64,000 bases of DNA from Lentzea xinjiangensis (GCF_900110955.1 NZ_FOFR01000013.1:124001-188000); one strand, 5' to 3'; counted from the stretch's first letter, positions 49,591 to 58,426 are shown. Notes: generated by a model from the sequence alone, not told the origin. Translations and numbers: made by a program.

Positions 49591-50430
49591 TCAGGCGTGC
49601 GGGCAGGTGTCCCGGTACGCCGAGATGAGCGTGTTCGGTGCGGGAGGCGGACACAGGAACTGGTCGTAGCGCAGGTCGTCGTCCACGAACCGCTTGAGCC
49701 ACGACAGCGTGTACTTGCGCACGGTCACGTTGTCGCTGCGCGGGTCCGAGTGGTCGCCTCCGCGCAGCTCCAGGAACGCCTTGTCGGGCGCCGCCGTGAT
49801 CGAGTTGTAGAACGGCGTGGAGTGCTGCGAGTTGGGGGCGGTGGGGTCGTTCTGGCCGCCGAGCACCAGGGTCGGGACCTGGACGGTGGACCAGTTCTTG
49901 GTGGTGTGCCAGCCGGCCATCGGGATCGAGGCCTGCAGGGCGGGCCGGGACGCGGAGGCGCGCAACGCCCCACCGCCACCCATGGAATGGCCCATCACGG
50001 CGAGCCGCGAGGCGTCGACGCGCGGGTTCGTGCGCACCACGTAGTCCAGCGCGGCCAGGAGCTGACGGCCTCGGCTGTCCGGGTCGTCGAGGCCGGACAG
50101 GGTGTTGATGGTGATCACCACGAACCCGTAGGACGCGAGCCGCGGGCCGAAGTGCGCGACGGACGTCTGGGTGGCGGTGAAGCCGGGTGAGACGGCGACC
50201 GCGCCGAAGGTGAGGTCGCTGGTCGGGGTGTAGACCGTGCCGCCGCCGAAGTTCGACTGGCGGGCGACGGCCGCGGACGTGACGGCGAAGGTGCCGCGGG
50301 AGGCTTCGACGGAGGCGGCCGTGGGTGCGGGGCCGCGTTCGTGGGGGTTGGCCGCCGCGGTGGCGACGGCCGGGGCGGTGGCAGGGATCAGCGCCAGGAT
50401 GAGCGCCGCAAGCACTGTTTTGACGCGCAC
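49591..50430 (-). CDS. Secreted cutinase/polyester hydrolase homologue (PET-hydrolase family)
   Basis: A 279-aa secreted alpha/beta hydrolase close to actinobacterial cutinases such as Thermobifida Cut2. After a signal peptide (residues 1-27) the mature part starts with NPHERGPAPT, as in those enzymes. Catalytic triad: Ser149 (GHSMGGGG), Asp195 (GGQNDPTAP), His227 (GGDHSDP). The oxyanion/aromatic clamp is Phe84 (SPGFTAT, Tyr in most relatives) with Trp174 (AGWH). The C-terminal Cys260-Cys276 pair matches the conserved disulfide. GTG 50430 is preferred on GAGG position. Likely cleaves cutin, suberin or other polyesters outside the cell; PET activity is untested. Confidence 0.9.
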   Translation of the reverse strand: MRVKTVLAALILALIPATAPAVATAAANPHERGPAPTAASVEASRGTFAVTSAAVARQSNFGGGTVYTPTSDLTFGAVAVSPGFTATQTSVAHFGPRLASYGFVVITINTLSGLDDPDSRGRQLLAALDYVVRTNPRVDASRLAVMGHSMGGGGALRASASRPALQASIPMAGWHTTKNWSTVQVPTLVLGGQNDPTAPNSQHSTPFYNSITAAPDKAFLELRGGDHSDPRSDNVTVRKYTLSWLKRFVDDDLRYDQFLCPPPAPNTLISAYRDTCPHA

Positions 50431-50671
50431 GACGAGTGACACCTCAATTGGTTGCAGGGGGTTACCAATTGCGACGGCGACCTCACGCTACCGTTCGGTA
50501 GCCAGGTGCGGGTTCGGCCACTCGGATGGTTGCCGAGACGTTTCGACGTTGTTCGACTGGGCGTCATCGAATTCGACCGGTTACCCAGCGCAGCAGTCCG
50601 GGACTTTGTCGTCCGGTCGGTCACCGCAGCGGCGGTATGCGGCGACTCGGATGGCGCACAAGGGTGATCAC

Positions 50672-52594
50672 GTGCCCACTCGGAGACAGTTCCTCCTCCT
50701 GAGCTCCACGGCGGCCCTCACCGGCCTGCTGTCCGAGACTCCGGCGTCCGCGGCCGACATCGCTCAGCCGTACGCGTCCTACTGGCACCCGGCCACGATC
50801 CTCGACTGGGACCCGTCGACGGACCGGGACGCCAGGTACAACCGCAGCACCGTGCCGTTGGCGAGACGCGTCGTGCCGGCCCGGCCGGCCAACGGGCACG
50901 CGCGTTCCGGCGAGGCGCGGGTGCAGGCGCTGGTGGCGTACGCCCCGACGAGCGGCAACCCGGCACAGGGCTCGCTCGACATGCACTACTACGCCACGAA
51001 CTACTGGCAGTACATCGATGAACTGGTGTTCTGGGGCGGTTCCGCCTCCGAGGGCCTGATCCTCGCGCCGAACCCGACCGTCACCGACGCCGCTCACCGC
51101 AACGGCGTGCGCGTGATCGGCAACGTCTTCCTCCCGCCCACGGCGTACGGCGGCCGGCTTCAGTGGGTCCGCGACTTCGTGCGGCGCGAGGGCGACAGGT
51201 TCCCCGTGGCGGACAAGATGGTCCAGGTCGCCCGGCACCACGGCTTCGACGGCTGGTTCCTCAACCAGGAGACCGCCGGCGGCGACGCCCGGCTCGCGAA
51301 CGACATGCGCGACTTCGTCGTGTACCTGAAGAAGAGCGGACTGCGGGTCATCTGGTACGACGCGATGACCGACACCGGCAGCGTCTCGTGGCAGAACGCG
51401 CTGACCGCGCGGAACCGGATGTTCTTCGAGCAGTCCGACGAGATGTTCCTGAACTTCTGGTGGAGCGCGCAGGGGCTCGCGAGCTCGGCCGCCCTGGCGC
51501 GGCAGATGGGTCGCAGCCCGTACGACCTGGCGTCCGGTGTGGACGTCGAGTCCAACGGCTACAACACGAGCGTCGGGTGGGCGTCGGTGTTCCCCGAGGG
51601 CGCGCCGCACACGACCTCACTCGGCTTCTACCGTCCCGAGTGGACGTTCAAGTCGTCGGCGGGCCCCGCCGACTTCTACGCCAGGGACAACAGGTTCTGG
51701 GTCGGCCAGAACGGCGACCCGGCCGACACCACGACGACGGCGAGCTGGAAGGGCGTCGCGCACTACATCACCGAGCTGACGCCGATCACGTCGCTGCCCT
51801 TCGTCACGAACTTCAACACCGGTCACGGCAAGAAGTTCGCGGTCGGCGGCACCGTCCGGTCGGCCCTGGCGTGGAACAACCTGTCGTTGCAGGACGTGCT
51901 GCCGACGTGGCGGTGGAGCGTCACCGGCTCCGGCACGAAGGTCACGCCCTCGCTCGACTGGGACGACCCGTACGACGGCGGCACGGCGTTGAAGATCACC
52001 GGCACTCCCCAGTCCGCCAATGACGTCCGGCTGTTCGCGACATCGCTGAAGATCACCGGCGCGAGCCAGTTCGAGATCGTGCACCGCACCGGCACCGGTC
52101 CGTCGCGGTTGCAGGCGGTGCTGCGGTTCGGCACCACCGAGGCGGTGCTGGACCTCGGCGGCGTCAGCGGTGGGTGGCGGCGCAGCGCGTTCCCGCTCGC
52201 CGAGCACTCCGGCCAGACGCTCACCGAGATCTCCCTGCGGGTGCTGCCCGGCGGGGCCGTCACCGCGCTGATCGGCCGGATCGGCGTCACGAACCCGGTC
52301 CTGACCGCACCCGTGGCACCGGCGGACGTCCGGGTGGAGCAGGTGAGCCGCACCGGCACCGCGACGGTGTCGGCACGGCTCACCTGGACCCGTGCGCCGG
52401 GAGAGGTCCGGCAGTACCGCGTCTACAAAGCGGGCACCGAGCGGATCTTCCTCGGTGGCACGGCGAACGACGCGTACTTCGTGCCCGCGATCCCGCTGGC
52501 GAACGGCGAGACCGCGCAGATCGAGGTCGAGGCCGTCAGCGAGGCGTTCGACGTCTCGCCCCCGGCCCGGGTCTCGATCACTGGTACACCCTGA
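50672..52594 (+). CDS. Secreted GH85 endo-beta-N-acetylglucosaminidase
   Basis: A 640-aa exoenzyme. The Tat-type signal TRRQFLLLSSTAALTGLL is followed by a GH85 TIM barrel with the catalytic pair Asn198/Glu200 in GFDGWFLNQETAGG, matching the NxE of Endo-A type enzymes, which cut the chitobiose core of N-glycans or related glycans. Beta-sandwich modules and a fibronectin-like end (EVRQYRVYKAGTERIFLGGT) complete it. GTG 50672 has AAGGGTG upstream; an ATG at 50651 is possible. The 3' end overlaps the GH16 gene by 17 bases. Likely releases sugars from fungal or plant glycoproteins. Confidence 0.92.
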   Translation: MPTRRQFLLLSSTAALTGLLSETPASAADIAQPYASYWHPATILDWDPSTDRDARYNRSTVPLARRVVPARPANGHARSGEARVQALVAYAPTSGNPAQGSLDMHYYATNYWQYIDELVFWGGSASEGLILAPNPTVTDAAHRNGVRVIGNVFLPPTAYGGRLQWVRDFVRREGDRFPVADKMVQVARHHGFDGWFLNQETAGGDARLANDMRDFVVYLKKSGLRVIWYDAMTDTGSVSWQNALTARNRMFFEQSDEMFLNFWWSAQGLASSAALARQMGRSPYDLASGVDVESNGYNTSVGWASVFPEGAPHTTSLGFYRPEWTFKSSAGPADFYARDNRFWVGQNGDPADTTTTASWKGVAHYITELTPITSLPFVTNFNTGHGKKFAVGGTVRSALAWNNLSLQDVLPTWRWSVTGSGTKVTPSLDWDDPYDGGTALKITGTPQSANDVRLFATSLKITGASQFEIVHRTGTGPSRLQAVLRFGTTEAVLDLGGVSGGWRRSAFPLAEHSGQTLTEISLRVLPGGAVTALIGRIGVTNPVLTAPVAPADVRVEQVSRTGTATVSARLTWTRAPGEVRQYRVYKAGTERIFLGGTANDAYFVPAIPLANGETAQIEVEAVSEAFDVSPPARVSITGTP

Positions 52595-54281
52595 CGTAGT
52601 CCAGCACCATGTCCTGCGGAAGCTGCGTCCCGGCCCCCGGCGGGCCGGGCCAGTCACCGCCCACCGCGTTGTTGATGATGATGAAGAACGGGTGGTCGAA
52701 GACCCAGGGCCCGCGGGTGGTCTCCAGCACGTTCCGGTCGACGGTGAAGAACCTGTTGCCGTCCACGCTGAACGTCATGTGGTTCGAGTCCCACTCGACC
52801 GCGAAGGTCCGGAACGCCGACGCCGCCGGCTGGCCGAGGTCGAGCGGCGACCCGTAGCCGCCCGCGCCGAAGTACTGGGGCGCGTGCAGCGTCGAGTAGA
52901 CCCGGTTCGGCTCCTTGCCGACGTGCTCCATGATGTCGATCTCGCCGGTGTAGGGCCACGGCCTGCGCTGGTCGAAGAAGTCCGCGCCCAGCATCCAGAA
53001 CGCCGGCCACAACCCCTGCGTCGACGACACCTTGATCCGCGCCTCGACCCGGCCGTAGGTGAAGGTGAACTTCCCGTACGTGTTCAGCCGTGCCGACGTG
53101 TACTGGCAGGTGGTGCTGCCGCTGACCGGGTCGACCGGGCACGCGCTGCCGGGCGTGACCTCCCGGCGTGCCTGCAGGACGAGGTTGCCGTTGCCGTCGT
53201 GCCGCGCGTTGTTGTTGTTCGTGTAGTACTGCAGCTCGTTGTTCACGCCCGGCCCGGTCTCCGCCTGCCACTTCGAGCCGTCCGGCCCGGTGCCGGCGGG
53301 GGCGTTGAACTCGTCGGACCACACCAGCCTGCCGGGGAACGACGGGTTCGGCGGCAGCGGCGGCGCGGGCGTCGGGTTGCCACCGGTGCCGTAGACCTGG
53401 AACTCCCACAGCGAGTAGCCGTAGCCGTTGGACCTGGCCGTGCCGAACATCCGCACGTACCGGCCGGTCCCGCTGACGGTCAGCGTCTCCTTGAACCCGC
53501 GGCCGCTCGTGGTCGAGTAGATCTGCCGCCAGTTCGCGTTGTCGTCGGAGACCTCCAGCCGGTAGGCGGTCGCGAAGGCCGGGTCCCACTGCAGGACGAC
53601 CTTCGAGATCGTGGCCGGCGCGCCGAGGTCGACCGAGATCCAGCCGGGGTCGACCCAGCCGTTCGTCGGGCTGGTCGCCCAGCGGGTCGCGGGATCGCGG
53701 TCGAACGCTTTGGCCGGTGTGCACTGACCGCAGTTCGCGTCGTCCTGGAACGTCGACGCCGAGCCGGTCTTGCCGTACGAGAGCAGGGTTTCCGCGCCAC
53801 CGGAGTCCCTGGTGCCGAACACCTGGAACTCCCACAGCGAGTAGCCGTACTGCGTGGCGCGCTGGGTCAGGTCGAGCCGGACGTACCGGCCGGTGCCCGC
53901 GACCGCGAGCGTCTCGGTCCCGCCGGGGCCGGAGGTCGTGCGGCGCAGCTCCTGCCAGGTGTTGCCGTCCTGGGAGATGCTGAGCGTGTACGCCCTGGCG
54001 CTCGCGGCCTCCCAGGCGAGCGTCACCTGGTCGACCCTGGCCGACGAGCCCAGGTCGATCTGGATCCACTGGGGGTCGCGGAACTCGCTGGACCAGCGGG
54101 TGCCCAGGTCACCGTCCACCGCGGCGGCCGCGGCGAACGCGGCGTTCTCACTGCTGGACGCGGTGACCGGGCGGTTCTGGGAGAGCAACGGGCCGGCGGC
54201 CTGCGCCGGCGTGATCGTGGCAGCGACGAGGGCCGCCGCGACGACGAGTGGGAGTCTTCCGCGTTGAAGCCTTCCTGACAT
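52578..54281 (-). CDS. Secreted GH16 beta-glucanase with two F5/8C-type domains
   Basis: A 567-aa exoenzyme. Signal peptide (1-28, LPLVVAAALVAATITPAQAA), two discoidin/F5-8C carbohydrate-binding domains (about 30-165 and 168-305, each ending YGYSLWEFQVFGT or YGYSLWEFQVYGT), a Pro-rich linker, then GH16 (about 318-567). Catalytic residues Glu447, Asp449 and Glu452 are in GEIDIMEH. The EIDIME form and VNNELQYYT are typical of laminarinase-type endo-beta-1,3(4)-glucanases. ATG with AGGAG five bases upstream. A LacI-type palindrome AGAGAGCGCTCTCT lies in its leader. Confidence 0.93.
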   Translation of the reverse strand: MSGRLQRGRLPLVVAAALVAATITPAQAAGPLLSQNRPVTASSSENAAFAAAAAVDGDLGTRWSSEFRDPQWIQIDLGSSARVDQVTLAWEAASARAYTLSISQDGNTWQELRRTTSGPGGTETLAVAGTGRYVRLDLTQRATQYGYSLWEFQVFGTRDSGGAETLLSYGKTGSASTFQDDANCGQCTPAKAFDRDPATRWATSPTNGWVDPGWISVDLGAPATISKVVLQWDPAFATAYRLEVSDDNANWRQIYSTTSGRGFKETLTVSGTGRYVRMFGTARSNGYGYSLWEFQVYGTGGNPTPAPPLPPNPSFPGRLVWSDEFNAPAGTGPDGSKWQAETGPGVNNELQYYTNNNNARHDGNGNLVLQARREVTPGSACPVDPVSGSTTCQYTSARLNTYGKFTFTYGRVEARIKVSSTQGLWPAFWMLGADFFDQRRPWPYTGEIDIMEHVGKEPNRVYSTLHAPQYFGAGGYGSPLDLGQPAASAFRTFAVEWDSNHMTFSVDGNRFFTVDRNVLETTRGPWVFDHPFFIIINNAVGGDWPGPPGAGTQLPQDMVLDYVRVYQ

Positions 54282-54318
54282 GGGTGCTCCTGGGGCTGGA
54301 GAACAGGGCGACGATGCG

Positions 54319-54332
54319 AGAGAGCGCTCTCT
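54319..54332 (-). promoter_or_regulatory. LacI-type operator of the GH16 gene
   Basis: AGAGAGCGCTCTCT is a perfect 14-bp palindrome with the central CG typical of LacI-family sites. It lies 38-51 bases before the GH16 start and downstream of a -35 TTGACA on the minus strand (54381-54376) with a weak -10 GACTCT 17 bases on. Same core as the operator facing the DUF1996 operon. Confidence 0.7.
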
Positions 54333-54453
54333 GCGACAGGAGTTCAGAGCCGAGAGTCGGGGCACCGGGCGGCGGTGTCAAGAAAACCGGGACTTCTGAA
54401 CGTTTCTTGCGGATTGACGCCCGATTACGACCTGCGCCATGCTCGAAGGGCGT

Positions 54454-54465
54454 GAGAGCGCTCTC
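54454..54465 (+). promoter_or_regulatory. LacI-type operator of the DUF1996-DUF305-LacI operon
   Basis: GAGAGCGCTCTC is a perfect 12-bp palindrome, 30-41 bases before the DUF1996 start. TTGACG (54414-54419) with CATGCT 18 bases on would start transcription just before it, a position for repression. Confidence 0.7.
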
Positions 54466-54494
54466 CCAATCCTGCTGCGGAGAGGAATGCTTCA

Positions 54495-55331
54495 ATGAAG
54501 AAGCCCCTGTTCCACCTGGCGACAATCCTCGCACTGGCCGCTGGAGTGCTGAGCATTCCCGTTGCGGCGCAAGCAGAACCGGTACGCGTTGCCGAGTTCC
54601 TCGCGGAGTGCCCGATCAGCCACCGGCTGCCGGACGACCCGATCGTCCTGCCGAACCTGCCCGGTGCCTCCCACTCGCACGACTTCTTCGGCAACCACTC
54701 GACGAACGCCCGCTCGACCCAGCAGACGCTGGAGGGACAGCGGGGCAACTGCAACCCGGCCGCGGACATCTCGTCGTACTGGGTGCCGACCCTGTACCGG
54801 GACAACACGGCGATCGCCCCGACCGGGGTCACGTTCTACTACCTCGGTGAGGGAGTGAACAACCCGGCGGCGATCCAGCCGACGCCGTACGGGCTGAAGA
54901 TCGTGGCGGGCAACGCGAAGGCGACCGGTGACGCCGACAGCATCGCGCGGTGGTCCTGCCTGCACGCCGGGCACGTCGGCGCCTCCAAGAACTTCGTGCA
55001 GTGCCCGGCCGGCACGATGCTGGAGACCTACCTGGACTTCCCGCAGTGCTGGAACGGCCGCGACCTCGACTCGGCCGACCACAAGTCCCACATGTCCTAC
55101 CCCGTCGCGGGTGGCTGCCCGTCGACCCACCCCGTCCCCGTGCCGAAGCTGCGCATGGTGCTCCGCTACCCGGTCAACGGTTCCACGGCCGGGCTCAGGC
55201 TGGCGTCGGGCACCGGGCAGACGATGCACGGCGACTTCTTCAACGTGTGGCCGCGCGCCGAGATGGAGCGCCGCGTCCGCAACTGCATCAACGTGGTGAT
55301 CAAGTGCGATCACGCCGGCAACCACGGATGA
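54495..55331 (+). CDS. Secreted DUF1996 protein
   Basis: A 278-aa exported protein: signal peptide (1-27, FHLATILALAAGVLSIPVAA), then a DUF1996 domain with its conserved His/Asp-rich blocks SHSHDFFGNHST, CWNGRDLDSADHKSHMSYP and MHGDFFNVW, and about seven Cys. DUF1996 is known in fungi and actinomycetes, often beside carbohydrate-degrading functions, without proven activity. Conserved His residues could bind a metal (inference). The ATG has AGAGGA upstream. Its stop overlaps the DUF305-like gene (ATGA). It shares operator type with GH16, so a role in polysaccharide attack is likely. Confidence 0.88.
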   Translation: MKKPLFHLATILALAAGVLSIPVAAQAEPVRVAEFLAECPISHRLPDDPIVLPNLPGASHSHDFFGNHSTNARSTQQTLEGQRGNCNPAADISSYWVPTLYRDNTAIAPTGVTFYYLGEGVNNPAAIQPTPYGLKIVAGNAKATGDADSIARWSCLHAGHVGASKNFVQCPAGTMLETYLDFPQCWNGRDLDSADHKSHMSYPVAGGCPSTHPVPVPKLRMVLRYPVNGSTAGLRLASGTGQTMHGDFFNVWPRAEMERRVRNCINVVIKCDHAGNHG

Positions 55332-55807
55332 CAACGCTCCTGCTGGCAGGCCTTCTCGCGGCCTGCCAGCAGGCACCACCACACCCGCCACCACCCACGC
55401 CACCGCCGACGACGCAGTCGTCCGCCCAGAACGGTTACGGCGCAACGGAACGAGCTTTCGTGGAGCTGGCCATCGCCACCGACGAGCAGGCGCTCAAGCT
55501 GCTGCGGCTCACCGGTTCCGCCGAGCTCGTGGAGAACCGGAACGCGGAACTGGCCGCGCTCAGGGCGTTGCTCGACGCGCCGTACGTGAACCAGCACGCC
55601 GGGCACGACATGCCGGGCATGCCGACGGATGCGGAGATCCAGCTCGCGTCGACCAGCCAGGACGCGTTGCGCCAGTTCGTGCGCGCACACCTCACCGAGT
55701 CCCTCGAGGTCGTCCGCTCGGCGCGGACGGCGATCACCCACCCGCCCACCGCGGAGGTGGTGCGGCTGATGGAACGCCACCGCACGGCGGAACTGGCGGC
55801 CGGGTGA
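55328..55807 (+). CDS. DUF305-like lipoprotein with His/Met motif
   Basis: A 159-aa lipoprotein: lipobox LLAAC (Cys13), Pro-rich linker (residues 15-35), then a helical bundle of DUF305/ferritin-like type. It contains QHAGHDMPGMPTDAEI, the His/Met-rich signature seen in DUF305 proteins that bind copper, but the usual HHQ active helix is shortened. ATG overlaps the DUF1996 stop and its own stop overlaps the LacI start (GTGA), so three products are made together. It may deliver or guard a metal for the DUF1996 protein (inference). Confidence 0.7.
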   Translation: MTTLLLAGLLAACQQAPPHPPPPTPPPTTQSSAQNGYGATERAFVELAIATDEQALKLLRLTGSAELVENRNAELAALRALLDAPYVNQHAGHDMPGMPTDAEIQLASTSQDALRQFVRAHLTESLEVVRSARTAITHPPTAEVVRLMERHRTAELAAG

Positions 55808-56784
55808 AGCGCGTGACACTGGAGGAGGTGGCCCGCGTGGCCGGCGTGTCGCGGGCGACGGCGTCGAGGGTCGTCAACGGCGCGTCGACCGTCGACGAGT
55901 CGCTCCGGCACGCCGTCGAGAAAGCCATCTCCAGCACGGGATACCTGCCGAACATCGCCGCGCGGTCGCTCGTCACGCGCAGGGCGGACGCGATCGGGCT
56001 CGTGCTGCCGGACGAGCGGCGCATGCTCGGCGACCCGCACCTCGCGAGCGTGGTCAGCGGTGTGACCCGCGTGGTCCGGCCGCTGGGCATCCAGCTCGTG
56101 CTGATGATGACCGGGCCCGGCACGCGCGAGCAGGCGCTGAGCGACCTGCGGTGCGGGCGGCTGGACGGCGTGATCCTCGTGCACACCGACCCGGCGGACC
56201 CGGTGCCGGGACGGCTGATCGCGGCCGGCTCGCCGGTCGTGCTGGCCGGCCGCCCGCTGGAGCCGATGCCGATCACGTACGTCGACGTGAACCAGACGGC
56301 GGGCGCCGCGCTCGCCGGGCGCCGACTGAAGGAGCTCGGCCGGCGGCGCATCGCCACGATCACCGGTCCGCAGGACACCCCCGCGGGCCAGGACCGGCTC
56401 CGGGGCTTCCTCGCCGAGGTGCCGGACGCGTGGGTCGTGCACGGCGACTTCACCCGGCAGTCCGGCGTGGCCGCGATGGAGCAGCTCATCGCGCTCTGCC
56501 CGGACGTCGACGGGGTCTTCATCGCCTCGGACCTCATGGCCAACGGCGCGATTCCCGTGCTGCACCGGCACGGCCGCAAGGTCCCCGACGACGTGGCGAT
56601 CGTCGGGTTCGACGACAGCAGCGCCGCCCTGACGTGCGAGCCCGAGCTGACCACCGTCCGGCAGCCGATCGCCGACATGGCCGCGGAGATGGCGCGTCAG
56701 CTCCTGCGGCAGATCACCCAGCCCAGGGCGCCGGTGACGTCCGTGATCTTCGAGCCGTCCCTCGTGGTGCGCGACAGCGGCTGA
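55804..56784 (+). CDS. LacI-family repressor
   Basis: A 326-aa regulator. HTH at residues 4-50 (TLEEVARVAGVSRATASRVV, LPNIAARSLVTRRA) with the hinge helix contacting the CG centre of operators, then a periplasmic-binding-protein-like sensor domain (GLVLPDERRM to VVRDSG). GTG 55804 overlaps the DUF305-like stop. The two GAGAGCGCTCTC palindromes upstream are ideal LacI-type sites, so this protein probably controls its own operon and the GH16 gene, released by an oligosaccharide. Confidence 0.92.
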   Translation: MKRVTLEEVARVAGVSRATASRVVNGASTVDESLRHAVEKAISSTGYLPNIAARSLVTRRADAIGLVLPDERRMLGDPHLASVVSGVTRVVRPLGIQLVLMMTGPGTREQALSDLRCGRLDGVILVHTDPADPVPGRLIAAGSPVVLAGRPLEPMPITYVDVNQTAGAALAGRRLKELGRRRIATITGPQDTPAGQDRLRGFLAEVPDAWVVHGDFTRQSGVAAMEQLIALCPDVDGVFIASDLMANGAIPVLHRHGRKVPDDVAIVGFDDSSAALTCEPELTTVRQPIADMAAEMARQLLRQITQPRAPVTSVIFEPSLVVRDSG

Positions 56785-56834
56785 CGCGGCTCACGCCGAG
56801 CGGACCGTGATCCCGTTGCCGGACAACGAGAACC

Positions 56835-57200
56835 TCACACTTCTCCGTTCTCGTGCTGCTCGATGCGGCGGATGACGTCGGCGAGCGGGATGCCGATGGC
56901 ACGCGCCTCCGCGACCATCGGGTCGACGACCTCGCCGAAGAAGGTCTTCCTGCCCCGTGCCCTCAGCACGTCGCGCGCCCGCGTGCTCACGAACATCCCG
57001 ATGCCCCTCTTCTTGTAGAGCACCTGCTCGTCCACGAGCTGCTGGAAGGCCTTCGCCGCCGTGGCCGGGTTGATCCGGTAGCGGGCGGCGCACTGGTTCG
57101 TCGACATGACCCGCTCGTCCGCCTTCAACGCCCCGCTGAGCACGTCCGCCTTGATCCGCTCCGCGATCTGCCGGTAGATCGGGCTCCGGTCGTCGAACAC
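56835..57200 (-). CDS. GntR-family regulator, YtrA type
   Basis: A 121-aa short GntR protein: winged helix SPIYRQIAERIKADVLSGAL, VMSTNQCAARYRINPATAAK, QQLVDEQVLYKKRGIGMFVS and a small helical C-terminus without a large effector domain, as in YtrA regulators of ABC or other transporters. GTG 57200 has GAGGAAG seven bases upstream. Divergent from a DMT-type transporter; the inverted repeat between them is its likely operator. Confidence 0.9.
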   Translation of the reverse strand: MFDDRSPIYRQIAERIKADVLSGALKADERVMSTNQCAARYRINPATAAKAFQQLVDEQVLYKKRGIGMFVSTRARDVLRARGRKTFFGEVVDPMVAEARAIGIPLADVIRRIEQHENGEV

Positions 57201-57213
57201 GGCACACTTCCTC

Positions 57214-57237
57214 GGTTCGTTACTGATGTAATGAACC
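57214..57237. promoter_or_regulatory. YtrA/GntR-type operator
   Basis: GGTTCGTTAC (57214-57223) and GTAATGAACC (57228-57237) are inverted with a four-base centre and one mismatch. It lies in front of the GntR gene and overlaps the -35 region of the transporter gene, whose -10 TACGAT (57253-57258) is six bases before its GTG, suggesting a leaderless transcript. Confidence 0.6.
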
Positions 57238-57264
57238 ATAGCAGCGGCGGAGTACGATCGGCAC

Positions 57265-58083
57265 GTGGTCGGGGTCGCGATCCTGTGCGCGGTGCTCGCC
57301 GCCGGGTGCAGCGCACTCGGCGCGCTGTGGCAGCACGCCGGCGTGCGGGAGATCCCGGAGCTGAAGCTCTCCTCGGCGCACCGCCTGGTCTCGTCACGCC
57401 GCTGGGTGCACGGCTTCCTGGTGCTGTTCGCGTGCGCGGTTCTCCAGGTCGTCGCGCTGGCGCTGGCCCCGGTCTCGGTGGTCGCGCCGCTGAACGCGCT
57501 GGCCATCCCGATCATCGCGGTGGCCAGGGCACGCCGGCCGACCGGCCTGCTCGCGGTGGCGGTGCTGGTCGCGACGGCCGGGATCGTGGCCTTCGTGTCC
57601 ATCACCGCGGGCGAGGCGGTGCCGACCCAGGTCTCCCCGAAAGACGCGCTGCAGGCGGGCCAGCTGGTCGCCGCGGGCGTCCTGGTGTGCACGGTGTTCG
57701 CGACGTTCAGCACGGGCGTGCCGCGGGCGCTGGCGCTGGCCGTGGGCGCGGGTATCGCCTACGGCTTGGTCGCCGTGCTGGTCAGGGACGTCACGACGGC
57801 GCTGCCGTCGGTCGAGTGGGTGTCCCTCGGCGGGCTGGTCGTGGCGTTCCTCGCGGGGGCGTGGTTCATCCAGCTCGGCTACGCCGCGGGCCCGCCCGAC
57901 CTGGTCGTGGCGGGCCAGACCGTCGTCAACCCGATCGTCGCGGCCTGGATCGGCATCGAGCTGCTCGGCGAGGGCACCGCGATGAGCGCGCTGACCCGGG
58001 CGGCCCTCGTGGTCAGCGCGATCGCCGCCGTCACGGGAACAGTCGTGCTGGCGCACTACTACCGCGCGAGGGTGAGCGCATGA
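57265..58083 (+). CDS. DMT-superfamily membrane transporter (NIPA/EamA-like)
   Basis: A 272-aa membrane protein of nine to ten helices: first helix VVGVAILCAVLAAGCSALGA, then VLFACAVLQVVALALAPVSV, VAPLNALAIPII and final TRAALVVSAIAAVTGTVVLA. The layout fits the actinobacterial DMT/NIPA-like carriers; the substrate (metabolite or Mg2+) is unknown. GTG at 57265, without a close ribosome site. Regulated presumably by the divergent YtrA-type protein. Confidence 0.82.
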   Translation: MVGVAILCAVLAAGCSALGALWQHAGVREIPELKLSSAHRLVSSRRWVHGFLVLFACAVLQVVALALAPVSVVAPLNALAIPIIAVARARRPTGLLAVAVLVATAGIVAFVSITAGEAVPTQVSPKDALQAGQLVAAGVLVCTVFATFSTGVPRALALAVGAGIAYGLVAVLVRDVTTALPSVEWVSLGGLVVAFLAGAWFIQLGYAAGPPDLVVAGQTVVNPIVAAWIGIELLGEGTAMSALTRAALVVSAIAAVTGTVVLAHYYRARVSA

Positions 58084-58210
58084 CCTTCGTCGTCACTACC
58101 GGCAGAAGCTCGCCCGTTGAACGTGCCGGGAGCCACGTACCGCGCCTACCGCGCGGGCGGGAACCCGACTCCCGGCCGCGCGGTGGGCGGGCGCACGTTC
58201 GAGGACTACC

Positions 58211-58405
58211 TCACCGGATGGAGGCCGGACGCAGATCCGTCCAGTTCTCCTCCACGTACGCCAGGCACGCCTCGCGGCTGTCCTCGCCGAAGACCTTGGT
58301 CCACCCCGCGGGCACCTCCGCGAACGTCGGCCACAGCGAGTGCTGCTGCTCTTCGTTGACGAGCACGAAGAACCGGCCCTGCGGGTCCTCGAACGGGTTG
58401 GTCAT
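58211..58405 (-). CDS. MbtH-like protein
   Basis: A 64-aa MbtH protein with the family core [33 protein letters not shown] and the ending [10 protein letters not shown]. These proteins bind and activate NRPS adenylation domains. No NRPS lies in this window, so it must serve one elsewhere. It follows the ornithine N-oxygenase gene by 21 bases with GGAAGGAC before its ATG, so both are under the upstream iron box. Confidence 0.95.
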   Translation of the reverse strand: MTNPFEDPQGRFFVLVNEEQQHSLWPTFAEVPAGWTKVFGEDSREACLAYVEENWTDLRPASIR

Positions 58406-58426
58406 GACGGGTCCTTCCTCACGGAA

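Noticed and set aside
58084..58210. Plus-strand fragment reading [20 protein letters not shown] downstream of the transporter
   Set aside because: An ATGA overlap at 58080 opens a different frame, and the protein-like frame runs antisense through mbtH. It could be a frameshifted remnant, but I cannot identify a parent gene.
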